DNA of 58,169 bases from an uncultured Gammaproteobacteria bacterium (GCA_913045175.1 CAJWQG010000020.1:1-58169); one strand, 5' to 3'; positions 35,705 through 44,966 are shown, counted from the stretch's first letter. The notes: generated by a model not told the origin, from the letters alone. A program made the numbers and translations.

Positions 35705-36796
35705 TCAGGCAGACGCTGGTACGCACCCCAGTTCAATCAACGAATTGCCCGTATCACGCAAAGTGTCCTCGATACTGTACGGCTCGAGCCCAAGTTCATT
35801 TATCGCCTTGGTACACCGACATCGAAAACGTTCTCCCGTCGGTTCTGGTCGATAACCGCCACAAACGTTGTGGTTGGGAAAAAGTGCCTGCAACAAATCC
35901 AGGAACTCCTCCCCGGTTGGCTCGCCGGATTCGTCCTTGGCTACCAAACAATAGCGCGAAGCATTGGTGGCAACCTCACTTTCAGCCGCGAGCCGCTGAG
36001 CTTCGGCAATATCGCGCACATCGATAATGTTCCACTTCATGGTGCCGTGTGCCTCCATTTCACGCTCGCCCGCAAGCGCGACCCCAAGCCGGTGTTGCCA
36101 CGTCGTATCGTGGGGAACCCCCATTAACGGCCCCATAATGTGAAACGGGCAAATGGAAATAACATCAATGCCATGTTCCTCACCAAAGTCATTACACAAC
36201 CGTTCTGCATCAAGCTTGCCCTTGCCATAGGCACGCTTTTCGTTGGTCCAGACCATCTCCCCATCTTCTTGGGTATGACGTTCTTCAAGGGTTTCATAGG
36301 TTCCGCCACACCAGTCATCTTCGGTAAATATATGATCATCGGACCGGTCGGGCCCACCTGGTCCGAGTATGGCTGCTACCGAGGAGGTATAGATCACCCG
36401 CTTGACCGTGCCAGCCTTCCTGCACGACTCCATAATGGCGGCAGTCATATCGACAATACCCTCGTATTGTTTTAGTGGCGTGATGCGACCGTAAGTATCT
36501 GCATCGCTACCGATATCCGCCGCCACGTGAAATACCGCAGAACAACCCGCAAACGGTTCGTCATAGGCACCCTTCGCCGCATCGTACAAATCACAGGAGA
36601 AAAACGTGACTTTTCCGGGCCCCTTTGCAGCGATATCTCGAAGATAAGACATCTTGTCCTCACGACCTGTATCGCGCACACAGGCGCGCACATCGTAACC
36701 GTGTTCAACCAGATTCTTTACGAGATGTGCGCCGACAAAACCGGCAGCGCCGGTTACCGCAACGGGTCCATCAGAAGGGCCAGAGATTGCTGACAT
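35705..36796 (-). CDS. NAD(P)-dependent epimerase / dihydroflavonol-reductase-like protein
   Basis: A 363-residue extended short-chain dehydrogenase. The Rossmann motif VTGAAGFVGAHLV starts near residue 14. VIYTSSVAAILGPGG holds the catalytic Ser/Thr, and YGKGKLDAE holds Tyr and Lys of YxxxK. The pattern VRACVRDTGREDKMSYL is typical of dihydroflavonol-4-reductase-like members, which reduce aldehydes or ketones. It is first of a minus-strand operon with PhyH and the sugar kinase and is divergent from the sulfatase gene, about 104 bases away. Confidence 0.8.
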   Translation of the reverse strand: MSAISGPSDGPVAVTGAAGFVGAHLVKNLVEHGYDVRACVRDTGREDKMSYLRDIAAKGPGKVTFFSCDLYDAAKGAYDEPFAGCSAVFHVAADIGSDADTYGRITPLKQYEGIVDMTAAIMESCRKAGTVKRVIYTSSVAAILGPGGPDRSDDHIFTEDDWCGGTYETLEERHTQEDGEMVWTNEKRAYGKGKLDAERLCNDFGEEHGIDVISICPFHIMGPLMGVPHDTTWQHRLGVALAGEREMEAHGTMKWNIIDVRDIAEAQRLAAESEVATNASRYCLVAKDESGEPTGEEFLDLLQALFPNHNVCGGYRPEPTGERFRCRCTKAINELGLEPYSIEDTLRDTGNSLIELGCVPASA

Positions 36797-36900
36797 TGAT
36801 TTGTCCTAATTCAAGAAAGGCCATAACGGTACGCGGTTTACAGCAATGGCTCAAGCCACGTATTCTTCGCTGCTCCAATAGGAACCTCACGGATTCATCC

Positions 36901-38295
36901 ATGCGATTTTTTCTGATTGTGGCCCTGGCCTGTGCGATGCATAGCTACGGCGCCGAGAACACGCCCCCCAATGTCGTACTGATCTTTGCTGACGACCTCG
37001 GCTATTGCGACACGGAACTCTATGGCTGCGACATGGTGCCGACGCCAAACATTAACCGTCTCGCCAACGAAGGTGTTTTATTTACTGACGGCTATGTTTC
37101 AAGCCCGGTATGTTCGCCTTCGCGCGCTGGTCTTCTCACGGGTCGTTCCCAGCAACGGTTCGGCCATGAGTTTCTTCCAAATCTCCGTGGTGAAAGTAAT
37201 GAGGGGTTACCCGTAGATGAAGTAACCCTGGCAGACGCCATGAAAGATGCCGGCTATGCCACCGGAATGGTTGGCAAATGGCATCTGGGTACGGCTATGG
37301 AGTTTCACCCGGTGAATCGAGGGTTTGATGAATTCTTCGGTTTTTTCGGCGGAGCAACTACCTATATCGATCCGACTCGAGATGATGTGAAGGGTACTCG
37401 CCCACCCCGATTGACACCATCTGGAGAGTGGGTTGGTCGGGACAGCCTGCAACGCGGCACCAAGACGGTACAGGAAGATGAATATATTACCGACGCATTT
37501 ACCCGCGAGGCGGTCGCCTTCATCGAAAAGCACAAAGAGCGCCCGTTTTTTCTTTACCTGCCACATCTCGCCCCTCATCAGCCCCTTCAGGCGACGATGA
37601 AGTACTACGACCGTTTTCCAAACATTAAAGACGAAGAAACCCGTATCTATGCAGCGATGACGTCTGCCCTGGATGACGGTATCGGCGTTCTGCTGGATAC
37701 GTTGGCCAAACACGGACTGGAAGAGAACACGCTGGTTATCTTCACCAGTGACAACGGTGCCGGCAATGCTGACTACTGCAACAACGATCCGCTTCGTCTA
37801 GGCAAACAAACGATGTACGAAGGGGGCGTTCGTGTACCATTCGCGATGAAATGGCCCGGCAGGATCCCTCAAGGCACGACCTACAAACATCCAATCAGCA
37901 CGTTGGACGTCTTTCCCACTACGATAGCCGCCGTCGGTGGCAAGCTACCCGAAGGCAAAGCAATGGATGGTGTTAACCTCCTCCCCTATCTCAACGGATC
38001 AAACAGCATTAAACCTCACGACAAACTATTTTGGCGGGCTGGAAATATTTGGGCGACTCGGGACGGTGATTGGAAACTTATTTTTGCGGCGAATCGGTAC
38101 TGGCTTTACGACCTCTCCAAAGACATCGGCGAGAAGACAAACCTGGCCGCAAAGAGACCAGACATCGTCGCGCAGTTAACCGCAAGCTGGGAACAGTGGA
38201 ACAGCGGCAACATTGATCCACTTTGGCCCTCTTACGCCGCTAAAGGCATGGATTCATTCGCCGTAGATGGTGTCCCTATTAACTGGACATTCTAA
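36901..38295 (+). CDS. secreted sulfatase (type I, Cys-type formylglycine)
   Basis: A 464-residue arylsulfatase-family enzyme. ATG 36901 opens a signal peptide (MRFFLIVALACAMHSYG, cleavage near AENT), and LIFADDLGYCDTELYG starts the alkaline-phosphatase-like fold with metal-binding Asp residues. The sulfatase signature VCSPSRAGLLTGR begins at Cys71, which would be oxidised to formylglycine. GMVGKWHLG and TSDNGAGNA are also family-typical. The open frame extends to 36625 but lacks similarity there. It hydrolyses sulfate esters in the periplasm or outside, perhaps of sulfated polysaccharides. No sulfatase-maturing enzyme is in this window; the radical SAM gene at 43787 belongs to another family. 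Confidence 0.9.
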   Translation: MRFFLIVALACAMHSYGAENTPPNVVLIFADDLGYCDTELYGCDMVPTPNINRLANEGVLFTDGYVSSPVCSPSRAGLLTGRSQQRFGHEFLPNLRGESNEGLPVDEVTLADAMKDAGYATGMVGKWHLGTAMEFHPVNRGFDEFFGFFGGATTYIDPTRDDVKGTRPPRLTPSGEWVGRDSLQRGTKTVQEDEYITDAFTREAVAFIEKHKERPFFLYLPHLAPHQPLQATMKYYDRFPNIKDEETRIYAAMTSALDDGIGVLLDTLAKHGLEENTLVIFTSDNGAGNADYCNNDPLRLGKQTMYEGGVRVPFAMKWPGRIPQGTTYKHPISTLDVFPTTIAAVGGKLPEGKAMDGVNLLPYLNGSNSIKPHDKLFWRAGNIWATRDGDWKLIFAANRYWLYDLSKDIGEKTNLAAKRPDIVAQLTASWEQWNSGNIDPLWPSYAAKGMDSFAVDGVPINWTF

Positions 38296-38331
38296 GGGTC
38301 ACCTAAACACTAACAGCCCGGGCCCGTAACC

Positions 38332-39552
38332 ATGCGAACCAAACCGTGGGGAGCTTTTCTATATAGGGACTACCGTGTCCTCTGGGCCACCCTGGTCTCA
38401 AGCGCCATCGTCCTCTGGATGAGGATTCTTGGCACTGCACAATGGATACTCGACGAAACAGGATCGGCTTACCTGGTTGGCCTGATTGGTGTCGTTCAGC
38501 TGGTTGTGCAAATACCGGTTACGCTGTGGGCTGGCACGCTGGCGGACCGGATGGATCGAAAGCGTTTGATGACGCTGGCCCATGGCACAACGGCCATTAC
38601 TTTACTCAGCCTTGGTATCCTGAACTGGCAAAGCATGCTTACACCGACGCTGATTTACATCGGCATCGCCATAACCGCTGGGACTCACATGCTGGCAAGC
38701 CCTGCCAGGTCCGCCCTGATCCCCATCGTTATTCCAGAGAAAGATCTGCTGCTCGCTGCATCCACTGATACTGCTTCGCAAAACGCCTCTGCAATTGCAG
38801 GTCCCCTGCTGTTCGCATTTGTGGCCGTCATGACTGATCTTACGATCGTATTCCTGCTAGCCGGATTTATTGCACTGGTATCAGCTCTATTACCAACCTT
38901 CATTCGCGTAACCGGTATCGCTGAAAGTGAAAACGATGAACAATCTTCCCAACTGGAGCAGACCGTAGACGGATTTCGATACGTTTCGAAACATCCCATT
39001 CTTCCCGGGTTGTTTCTTCTGGACATTGGTATCACCACAGCTTCTTTCTACCGGGAGATCCTGCCGGTCCTGGCATTGGGTCTATTTGCTGGCGGCGCCA
39101 GTGCAACCGGGATGCTTGGCGCGGCCAACTCCACCGGCGCGATCCTCGGTTCTTTCCTTGCACTACTTTTAGTCGGCGTTCGCGCCAAGGGTATGCTGGT
39201 TCTATACGCGTCGTTCGCATATGGATTTATTCTATTTGGCTTTGGCACGGTCAATAGTCTTTGGCTTGGCATGTTAATGATTGGCCTGCTGGGTGCCGCG
39301 GATGCGGTTACGGTCGCGGTACGCCACACCACGGTAATGCTCACCACACCGGATGAAATGCGCGGACGCGCATTCGCGCTGATGATCCTGGCCGCTCAAA
39401 CCGCAAATAACATTGGGACTATCTGGGTTGGTGCCTGGGTCGGCGCCATCGGCGCAGGCAATACCATGGTACTTGGCGGCGTTATTTCCATTACCGCAAC
39501 CGCGCTGATCTGGTGGCTATGGAAACCGATCCGGGAGTTTCGTTCGAATTGA
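38332..39552 (+). CDS. MFS transporter (EntS-like exporter type)
   Basis: A 406-residue membrane protein with about twelve hydrophobic segments. The loop motif GTLADRMDRKRLMTL between helices 2 and 3 is the MFS signature. DEMRGRAFALMILAAQ near helix 10-11 is typical of the enterobactin-exporter/MFS-3 group. It starts 36 bases after the sulfatase stop and is likely co-transcribed. It could export a siderophore-like or toxic product or carry a sulfatase product; direction cannot be told. Confidence 0.85.
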   Translation: MRTKPWGAFLYRDYRVLWATLVSSAIVLWMRILGTAQWILDETGSAYLVGLIGVVQLVVQIPVTLWAGTLADRMDRKRLMTLAHGTTAITLLSLGILNWQSMLTPTLIYIGIAITAGTHMLASPARSALIPIVIPEKDLLLAASTDTASQNASAIAGPLLFAFVAVMTDLTIVFLLAGFIALVSALLPTFIRVTGIAESENDEQSSQLEQTVDGFRYVSKHPILPGLFLLDIGITTASFYREILPVLALGLFAGGASATGMLGAANSTGAILGSFLALLLVGVRAKGMLVLYASFAYGFILFGFGTVNSLWLGMLMIGLLGAADAVTVAVRHTTVMLTTPDEMRGRAFALMILAAQTANNIGTIWVGAWVGAIGAGNTMVLGGVISITATALIWWLWKPIREFRSN

Positions 39553-39616
39553 TACTTCTTTGAAGGCAGGCGACCTTTGTGCGAGTATCCCAAGACGCTT
39601 TCTATGAGCAAAGCTT

Positions 39617-40369
39617 ATGTCCGATCCGATAAGAGTCTTCTGGCAACCCGGCTGAACCAGTTGCCTGCGAACCAAAGAGTTCCTCTCGGCTCGTGAAGTT
39701 GAGTATGAATCGATAAACGTCGCAGACGATTCTGACGGCATGGCTGACCTCAGAAAACTTGGCGCCCGAAGCGTGCCAGTGGTTTCACGCGGCACAGATT
39801 TTATCTATGCACAGGATCTGAATCAGGTAGCGAAGTTTGTTGAACTCGATGAGGCGGTGCAGCCTACACTGTCACCCGATGTGCTCGTCGAACGTCTCAA
39901 ACGCATTCTTGATATCGCGATCTCTTGTGTGCAGCAAATACCTCACGACAAACTTCAGGATCAATTACCCGGGAGACCGCGCAGCCTGCTGTCACTTGCC
40001 AATCACATCTTTGAAATATCCGCGGGACTTATCAAAGTGACCCGAGGGGCGGACTTCAAGGGTGACGTCGCTACCGCGACACCTGATATAGACAAGACTG
40101 TCGCTGAGCTCACGGTCTATCAGCGAGAATTGTTGGCGGATTTGGATACGTGGTGGACTCAAACCGATGATCGCGAGTGCAAAGATAAGATCACAACCTA
40201 CTACGGCGAACAGACATTACATTCACTACTCGAACGCTGCACCTGGCATACGGCTCAGCATGTAAGGCAGGTAATGATGCTGCTCGATGGTCTCGACATC
40301 GCACCGACTTTGTCACTGAACGCAGAAGACCTCGCAGATCTACCCTTGCCGGAAAAAGTCTGGGACTGA
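39617..40369 (+). CDS. glutaredoxin-DinB fusion, putative selenoprotein (TGA = Sec13)
   Basis: From ATG 39617 the frame reads MSDPIRVFWQPG, TGA at 39653, then TSCLRTKEFLSAREVEYESI and on without a break to 40369 (250 residues with Sec). Homologues, from memory, have PGCTSC here, so the UGA replaces the first redox cysteine and gives U-x-x-C with Cys16. The glutaredoxin cis-Pro (RSVPVV, Pro54) is present. From about 80 a DinB-like four-helix domain follows, with likely metal ligands His in LANHIFE and two His in WHTAQHVRQ, and the family-typical end LPEKVWD. A frame starting at ATG 39740 would miss the active site. It probably reduces disulfides or detoxifies with a thiol cofactor. A nonsense mutation is the alternative. 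Confidence 0.8.
39667..39694 (+). promoter_or_regulatory. SECIS-like hairpin downstream of the in-frame TGA
   Basis: Starting 11 bases after the TGA, arms 39667-39679 and 39683-39694 pair as follows: G.U, C-G, G-C, A-U, mismatch, C-G, C-G, small internal loop, A-U, G-C, A-U, G-C, closing a UUC loop at 39680-39682. The loop lies about 24 bases after the UGA, within the range usual for bacterial SECIS elements, which sit inside the coding region. The conserved loop G would be G39679 if the top pair opens. Found by eye, not folded by program. Confidence 0.5.
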
Positions 40370-40446
40370 ACTAGCTAACATTACTCCATGTACCAATGGC
40401 ACTTTCTAATTGTTAGTCTAAGTAGATCAAAGCAAATGAGTTTTAA

Positions 40447-41406
40447 ATGAATTTCGGATTAATGATCATGGCCCGCGGGCCTGGCGGGCAGGCACCAGGA
40501 CTTACAGCCATGGCCAAAGCAGCTGAAGATGGCGGACTCGATATGATTGCCATCAACGATCATGTGGTCGTCCCGACAGATATCAGTTCTGCCTACCCCT
40601 ACACCAACAGCGGCCAATGGCCGGGTGCGGCCGTCGGCGAATGTCTGGAGATGATAACCGCAGCTTCATTCGTCGCCGCATCCACGCAGCGAATCAGACT
40701 ACTGATGTCTGTATTGGTGGTGCCCTACCGTCCAGCTGTTCTCGCAGCAAAGATGCTCTCGACACTCGAGGTTTTATCCAACGGACGACTAACCGTCGGT
40801 TGCGGTGCCGGCTGGATGAGTGAAGAGTCCACCGCCCTCGGCGTCCCCCCCTTTGATGAACGCGGCAAAGTGACCGATGAATATATCGACACCTTCAAGG
40901 AGCTTTGGACTACCGAAGAACCTCACATGGACGGAAAATACGTGCAGTTCGATAACGTAATCTTCGAGCCCAAGACAATTCAAAAACCCCATCCTCCTAT
41001 CTGGGTTGGTGGCGAGAGCGCCCCAGCCATCCGAAGAGCCGCCCGACTGGGAGATGGTTGGTATCCTTCCAATCACAACCCCGCGAACTTGTTAAATACC
41101 CCTGAACTTTACGCCGAGGCCTCTTCTCGCCTAAATGCGGAAGCCGACAAACTTGGCAGAGATGGCACAGATATACACCGTGCATATCTGGCGTTCTATC
41201 CGATCGCGAAAGACCCGACAGGACCAGGCGGCAAAGAAAGGCGTTGTCTTTCAGGACCAGCAGACGCTATCCGGGACGATATCGGTGCCTTTGCTGAGGT
41301 GGGCGTAGAAACAATCGTCTTCTCGGTCGGCGGTAGCGAACTAAACGAGATTCTCGACAATATTGCCTGGCTGACTGAGGAGGTCATACAAACGGCCAAG
41401 CAATGA
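40447..41406 (+). CDS. luciferase-like (LLM class) flavin/F420-dependent oxidoreductase
   Basis: A 319-residue bacterial-luciferase-fold protein. It starts MNFGLMIMARGPG and has AINDHVVVPTD, a strand-turn GRLTVGCGAGWMSEE, the PPIWVGGESAPAIRRAARLGDGWYPS segment typical of the F420-dependent branch, and a C-terminal GVETIVFSVGG. It catalyses a monooxygenase or dehydrogenase reaction with reduced FMN or F420. The gene follows the Grx-DinB gene after 77 bases. F420 biosynthesis genes are not in the window, so the cofactor is left open. Confidence 0.85.
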   Translation: MNFGLMIMARGPGGQAPGLTAMAKAAEDGGLDMIAINDHVVVPTDISSAYPYTNSGQWPGAAVGECLEMITAASFVAASTQRIRLLMSVLVVPYRPAVLAAKMLSTLEVLSNGRLTVGCGAGWMSEESTALGVPPFDERGKVTDEYIDTFKELWTTEEPHMDGKYVQFDNVIFEPKTIQKPHPPIWVGGESAPAIRRAARLGDGWYPSNHNPANLLNTPELYAEASSRLNAEADKLGRDGTDIHRAYLAFYPIAKDPTGPGGKERRCLSGPADAIRDDIGAFAEVGVETIVFSVGGSELNEILDNIAWLTEEVIQTAKQ

Positions 41407-41418
41407 ATTACCTGAGAC

Positions 41419-41616
41419 CTAGGCCTTGGCTTGTCTGTTGGCAACATCCAATATCTGGGTAGCGAATTTTGAATTGGGTAGCACCTCGTAGAATCGCTCG
41501 CTTTCGTCACTACCAAGAGTCACGGTGTCGTCCTTCCAGATACCGACCGCACCATCTCTGATGATAAGGTCCCTGTCTGCACCGTTGACATCCGGGAATC
41601 GACCGACGTAAAACGC
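41419..41616 (-). other. open coding-like extension beyond the TAG of the cyclase-like gene
   Basis: Directly after the TAG at 41617-41619, in the same frame, 65 codons stay open to a second TAG at 41419-41421. The translation starts AFYVGRFPDVNGADRDLIIR and looks like a real protein: balanced composition, alternating strands, ordinary codon choice. It contains no ATG, so separate translation is unlikely. This suggests a full-length product of about 765 residues, obtained either by reading the amber codon or in an ancestor before a point mutation. Confidence 0.6.
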
Positions 41617-43716
41617 CTAGCTTCTATCTCCCAATTTTACTTTTATCCGGGTAAGCGAAATTTCTGACTGGAGTTTGGTAAAGGCCGCATCATCAAGAAG
41701 CACGCCGTTTACGTTGTAACGGATATGGTCCTGGCCCTTTTCGCCTCGCGCACTATCACCCTCATCTATCTTCAGCACCTCCACGTTGAAGTTGCCGGAC
41801 TCGAAAGATTCTCTAAGCTTCCAGGAGCACGAAGACATCCTGTCAGCATCACCGATCGCCGAGGAGATCATAATGGGTCGATTCTCATCGAACAGGAAAA
41901 GGGGTCGCTCGCCTGCGTAGCAGATACCTATTCCTATCTCCAGATTCGGCAAACCGGTTTTCCTGCTATCCGTATTCCTCAGCGCGACGATGTCGATCAT
42001 TTCCTTCGCCATCCCGCAGGCCCGCGCAACGCTATACCACTCCGAGGGATGCCCCTCATACTCATAAAACCCAAGAATTACTGCATCGCCTTCGATAAAC
42101 ACCTTTACAGCACCATACAAGGAAAGTCTCTCTGTGATAGGACCAAAAAAGTTAAGACTAAAGTAGGACGCAGGATTAAGATCACGATTGATGAGTTCCT
42201 GCGTAACAGTGGTGGAGCCTCTTACGTCAGCTTTAAGAATAGTATGGTGAGCAATTTCTGGCTGCTCATCGGCCAGCGCTTTTAACTCCGCGCTGTCCAT
42301 TAACCTGTAAAGATTCCCTCCTGCCCGCGCTAACTGAATCTGTTCCGGGTCTGTAATCACCTTGACCCGATTGAACGCTCGATGGGCAAAACGGTAAAAT
42401 TTTAGATGTAGACGATAGCGAAGCAGATCAGTCAGAATCTTTAATGTCGGTTCCTGTGGAGCTTCCTTGATACGTGCATCCAGCTCACGCTTGTCTTTCT
42501 TTAATCTCTCGATCAGAACTGCAGCGCCTTCTTTACTTTCATCGATCTGCGCCAGCATCTTTCGCTCGTCTCTGCCTGCCACTAAAGTACATGCAGAAGG
42601 AATATCAAGAATCTCGATATCCTGCTGGGTCAAATCTCGAAGTTGATATCCGGCAACCATATCCCGGTATCCGTGATCACGCTCAAACTCTTTTTCAATT
42701 TGCGCGGCAATCTTGAGCAGTCTCTTAAAGTCAGATTTCAGATTCCAACCTGCTCGCATACCACTGTCTTTGGCTGCGTCACGATGCTTCTGCAACAAAT
42801 GCTCATCAAACAACCAGCGAATATTCCCCGGCTGTTCCAGCCAACTGAACGACTCCGAAATCGTTTCCTTCTGATCCTCCGAAGGGCCGAGTAAGGTTTG
42901 TACCGCAAACAACCCACCTAACGTGTCAAAGGCCTCGGTTTGTGCAGAAGATAGTTTCGCATCATCTTTTAATGCTTCCACCGACAGTTCGGGCAAGGTA
43001 GATCCAAGCGCAGTCTCAACCACCTCATTCAGAGCGGAAAAGCCCGTCGGCCAATAGGCATAATATTCCATCAGCAACAACGGATCCCGTGGGGTCGCGC
43101 CATAATGGAGTGGATTAAAAAGAATATTGACCGCTTCTGGCAGGCTGTCACCCAGAACCTGGTTCCTCAGTGTCTTTAGTTGATTGTTTTCTTCTCGTTG
43201 CAATTGTCGAAGAAACAGTCGATTTATCCGATATTGAAATTCATCCCTGTGTTTTCGATACCACTGCATTCTTTCCTGTGTCGTTAATAAGCTTCGAGAT
43301 CCTGAATATTGTTGCTGCCCAAGCGTTTCTTCCAGTTGTGAAGCATATTTTTGTAGCTGTTCACGCACCACGGTAATAACGTATTTGACGACCGCGAACT
43401 GTAACAAGGTAATCTCTTCCACTTTGAGATCAGTTTTGGTGCGATGCAGCGTGACTTTCATCATGTCTGTATACGCGTCACGATAAAGACCCATCTTTTC
43501 CGTGTTGGCAGGAGTCAGCCGGCGACCAGCAACGATAAGTTTTACTTGTTCTTCGACCAGTTCCTTGGTCATCAGCACGAAGCGTTCAGACAGTTCGACG
43601 TCACAGTGATAGTTGTCGATACCCTTATTCAATCCAGCGCATTCAAGCGAGATATCGTAAGGAACCTCGACAGCAGCAATTAATTCTTCCACGGATGCGA
43701 CAACTTTATTCGTCAT
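41617..43716 (-). CDS. class III adenylate/guanylate-cyclase-like protein
   Basis: A 699-residue protein to its first stop. The N-terminal 490 residues are mostly helical with coiled-coil-like stretches and no recognised domain. The C-terminal part resembles a class III nucleotidyl cyclase: LKADVRGSTTVTQEL with metal-binding Asp497, KVFIEGDAVILGFYE with Asp544, EIGIGICYAGERP and MISSAIGDADRMSSC in the expected order. Both metal-binding Asp residues are kept, so catalysis is possible, but substrate-choosing residues were not verified. No membrane segment is evident; probably cytoplasmic. The stop is a TAG followed by 65 open codons. No RNA or protein partner is obvious. Confidence 0.65.
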   Translation of the reverse strand: MTNKVVASVEELIAAVEVPYDISLECAGLNKGIDNYHCDVELSERFVLMTKELVEEQVKLIVAGRRLTPANTEKMGLYRDAYTDMMKVTLHRTKTDLKVEEITLLQFAVVKYVITVVREQLQKYASQLEETLGQQQYSGSRSLLTTQERMQWYRKHRDEFQYRINRLFLRQLQREENNQLKTLRNQVLGDSLPEAVNILFNPLHYGATPRDPLLLMEYYAYWPTGFSALNEVVETALGSTLPELSVEALKDDAKLSSAQTEAFDTLGGLFAVQTLLGPSEDQKETISESFSWLEQPGNIRWLFDEHLLQKHRDAAKDSGMRAGWNLKSDFKRLLKIAAQIEKEFERDHGYRDMVAGYQLRDLTQQDIEILDIPSACTLVAGRDERKMLAQIDESKEGAAVLIERLKKDKRELDARIKEAPQEPTLKILTDLLRYRLHLKFYRFAHRAFNRVKVITDPEQIQLARAGGNLYRLMDSAELKALADEQPEIAHHTILKADVRGSTTVTQELINRDLNPASYFSLNFFGPITERLSLYGAVKVFIEGDAVILGFYEYEGHPSEWYSVARACGMAKEMIDIVALRNTDSRKTGLPNLEIGIGICYAGERPLFLFDENRPIMISSAIGDADRMSSCSWKLRESFESGNFNVEVLKIDEGDSARGEKGQDHIRYNVNGVLLDDAAFTKLQSEISLTRIKVKLGDRS

Positions 43717-43786
43717 GACGCAAAGATGATTACCTATAAAGCTACCAGCTTGTCCAACAGGCCCACGTAATGCAAGTCTTGCTGGA

Positions 43787-44899
43787 TTAGCGGCCTAAAA
43801 TCACGGGCCGGCGTTTCGCTCCCCAGTCGCCATGACCATCTTCGATAACCCCGGCGAGATGAAAGCCACAGGATTTGCAGCATCCCTGGGGATCCAAATG
43901 CCAACGTCCGAGACGATACCAGTCCCGTTCGATGAGTTGAGCATTACACTTTGGACAATAGGTTGCCCCGCCTTCACTGTCGTGAACATTGCCCGTATAA
44001 ACGTAGTGCACACCATGCTCCATGGCAATCTTCCGCGCGAGGGATAACGTTTCCGGTGGTGTGGGCGGCTTGTCCAACATTCGGTAGTCGGGATGAAACG
44101 CCGTAAAGTGCAGCGGAACATCAGGGCCGAGATTATCCATGATCCATTTCGACATAGATTCCAGCTCCTCCGGTGAATCGTTTTCTCCCGGGATCAACAG
44201 CGTCGTCAACTCGAACCAAACGTTAGTCTCGTTTTTTACATACAAAAGTGTGTCAAGCACGTCAGCCAGGTGCCCGCCACAAATCCGGTGGTAAAAACGC
44301 TCGCTAAACGCCTTAAGATCGATGTTAGCGGCATCCATATGCGCGAAGAACTCCTTGCGCGGCTCCGGGCAAACATAACCAGCTGTTACCGCCACCGACT
44401 GTATTCCTTTGGACTCTGCGACCTTCGCCACATCAATCGCATACTCGTGAAATATCACCGGATCGTTGTACGTGTAGGCAATGCTTCGGGCACCAAGATC
44501 CACGGCGGCCTTTACCAATAGTTCAGGTGACGCAGCATCTGCCAGGGTTTGCATTTCGCGTGACTTACTCATGTCCCAGTTCTGACAGAACTTGCAAGCC
44601 AGGTTACAACCAGCAGTACCAAAAGAGAGGATCGGTGTACCGGGCAGGAAGTGATTCAGCGGTTTTTTCTCAATGGGATCGATACAAAACCCGCTTGATC
44701 GACCGTAGGTCTTTAGCACGATTGAATCGTTCTCGCAGGCACGCACAAAACACAATCCACGCTGCCCGTTACGAAGTTTGCACGCTCTTGGGCACAGATC
44801 ACATTGGAAGCGACCATCCTCAAGCTTATGCCAGTACTTTGTTTTGACGGTGTGCGGATCAGCTTCCTTGCCAAGCTGCCACGTAAGAATCGATGTCAT
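43787..44899 (-). CDS. AmmeMemoRadiSam-system radical SAM enzyme
   Basis: A 370-residue radical SAM protein. The cluster-binding motif is CNLACKFCQNW (Cys98, Cys102, Cys105), preceded by four cysteines (CDLCPRAC...GLC, 33-50) and followed by a zinc-ribbon-like C-terminal end (CPKCNAQL, CCKSCGFHL). This is the architecture of the radical SAM member of the AmmeMemoRadiSam system, related to pyruvate-formate-lyase activases. It generates a 5'-deoxyadenosyl radical; the substrate is unknown. It is divergent from the Memo-AMMECR1 fusion gene, with 67 bases between starts. Confidence 0.9.
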   Translation of the reverse strand: MTSILTWQLGKEADPHTVKTKYWHKLEDGRFQCDLCPRACKLRNGQRGLCFVRACENDSIVLKTYGRSSGFCIDPIEKKPLNHFLPGTPILSFGTAGCNLACKFCQNWDMSKSREMQTLADAASPELLVKAAVDLGARSIAYTYNDPVIFHEYAIDVAKVAESKGIQSVAVTAGYVCPEPRKEFFAHMDAANIDLKAFSERFYHRICGGHLADVLDTLLYVKNETNVWFELTTLLIPGENDSPEELESMSKWIMDNLGPDVPLHFTAFHPDYRMLDKPPTPPETLSLARKIAMEHGVHYVYTGNVHDSEGGATYCPKCNAQLIERDWYRLGRWHLDPQGCCKSCGFHLAGVIEDGHGDWGAKRRPVILGR

Positions 44900-44966
44900 T
44901 TATCGGCCAGCCGTTAACTTGGGTGTTACTATTATACAAGCTTCAGTGAAACATCCGGGAGGTCTA

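Noticed and set aside
41617-41619. Pyrrolysine at the in-frame TAG
   Set aside because: No pyl genes in the window and the genomic context is gammaproteobacterial; readthrough, mutation or sequence error is more likely.
41725-42285. 186-codon plus-strand open frame inside the cyclase-like gene
   Set aside because: Antisense shadow of the cyclase domain; no independent support.
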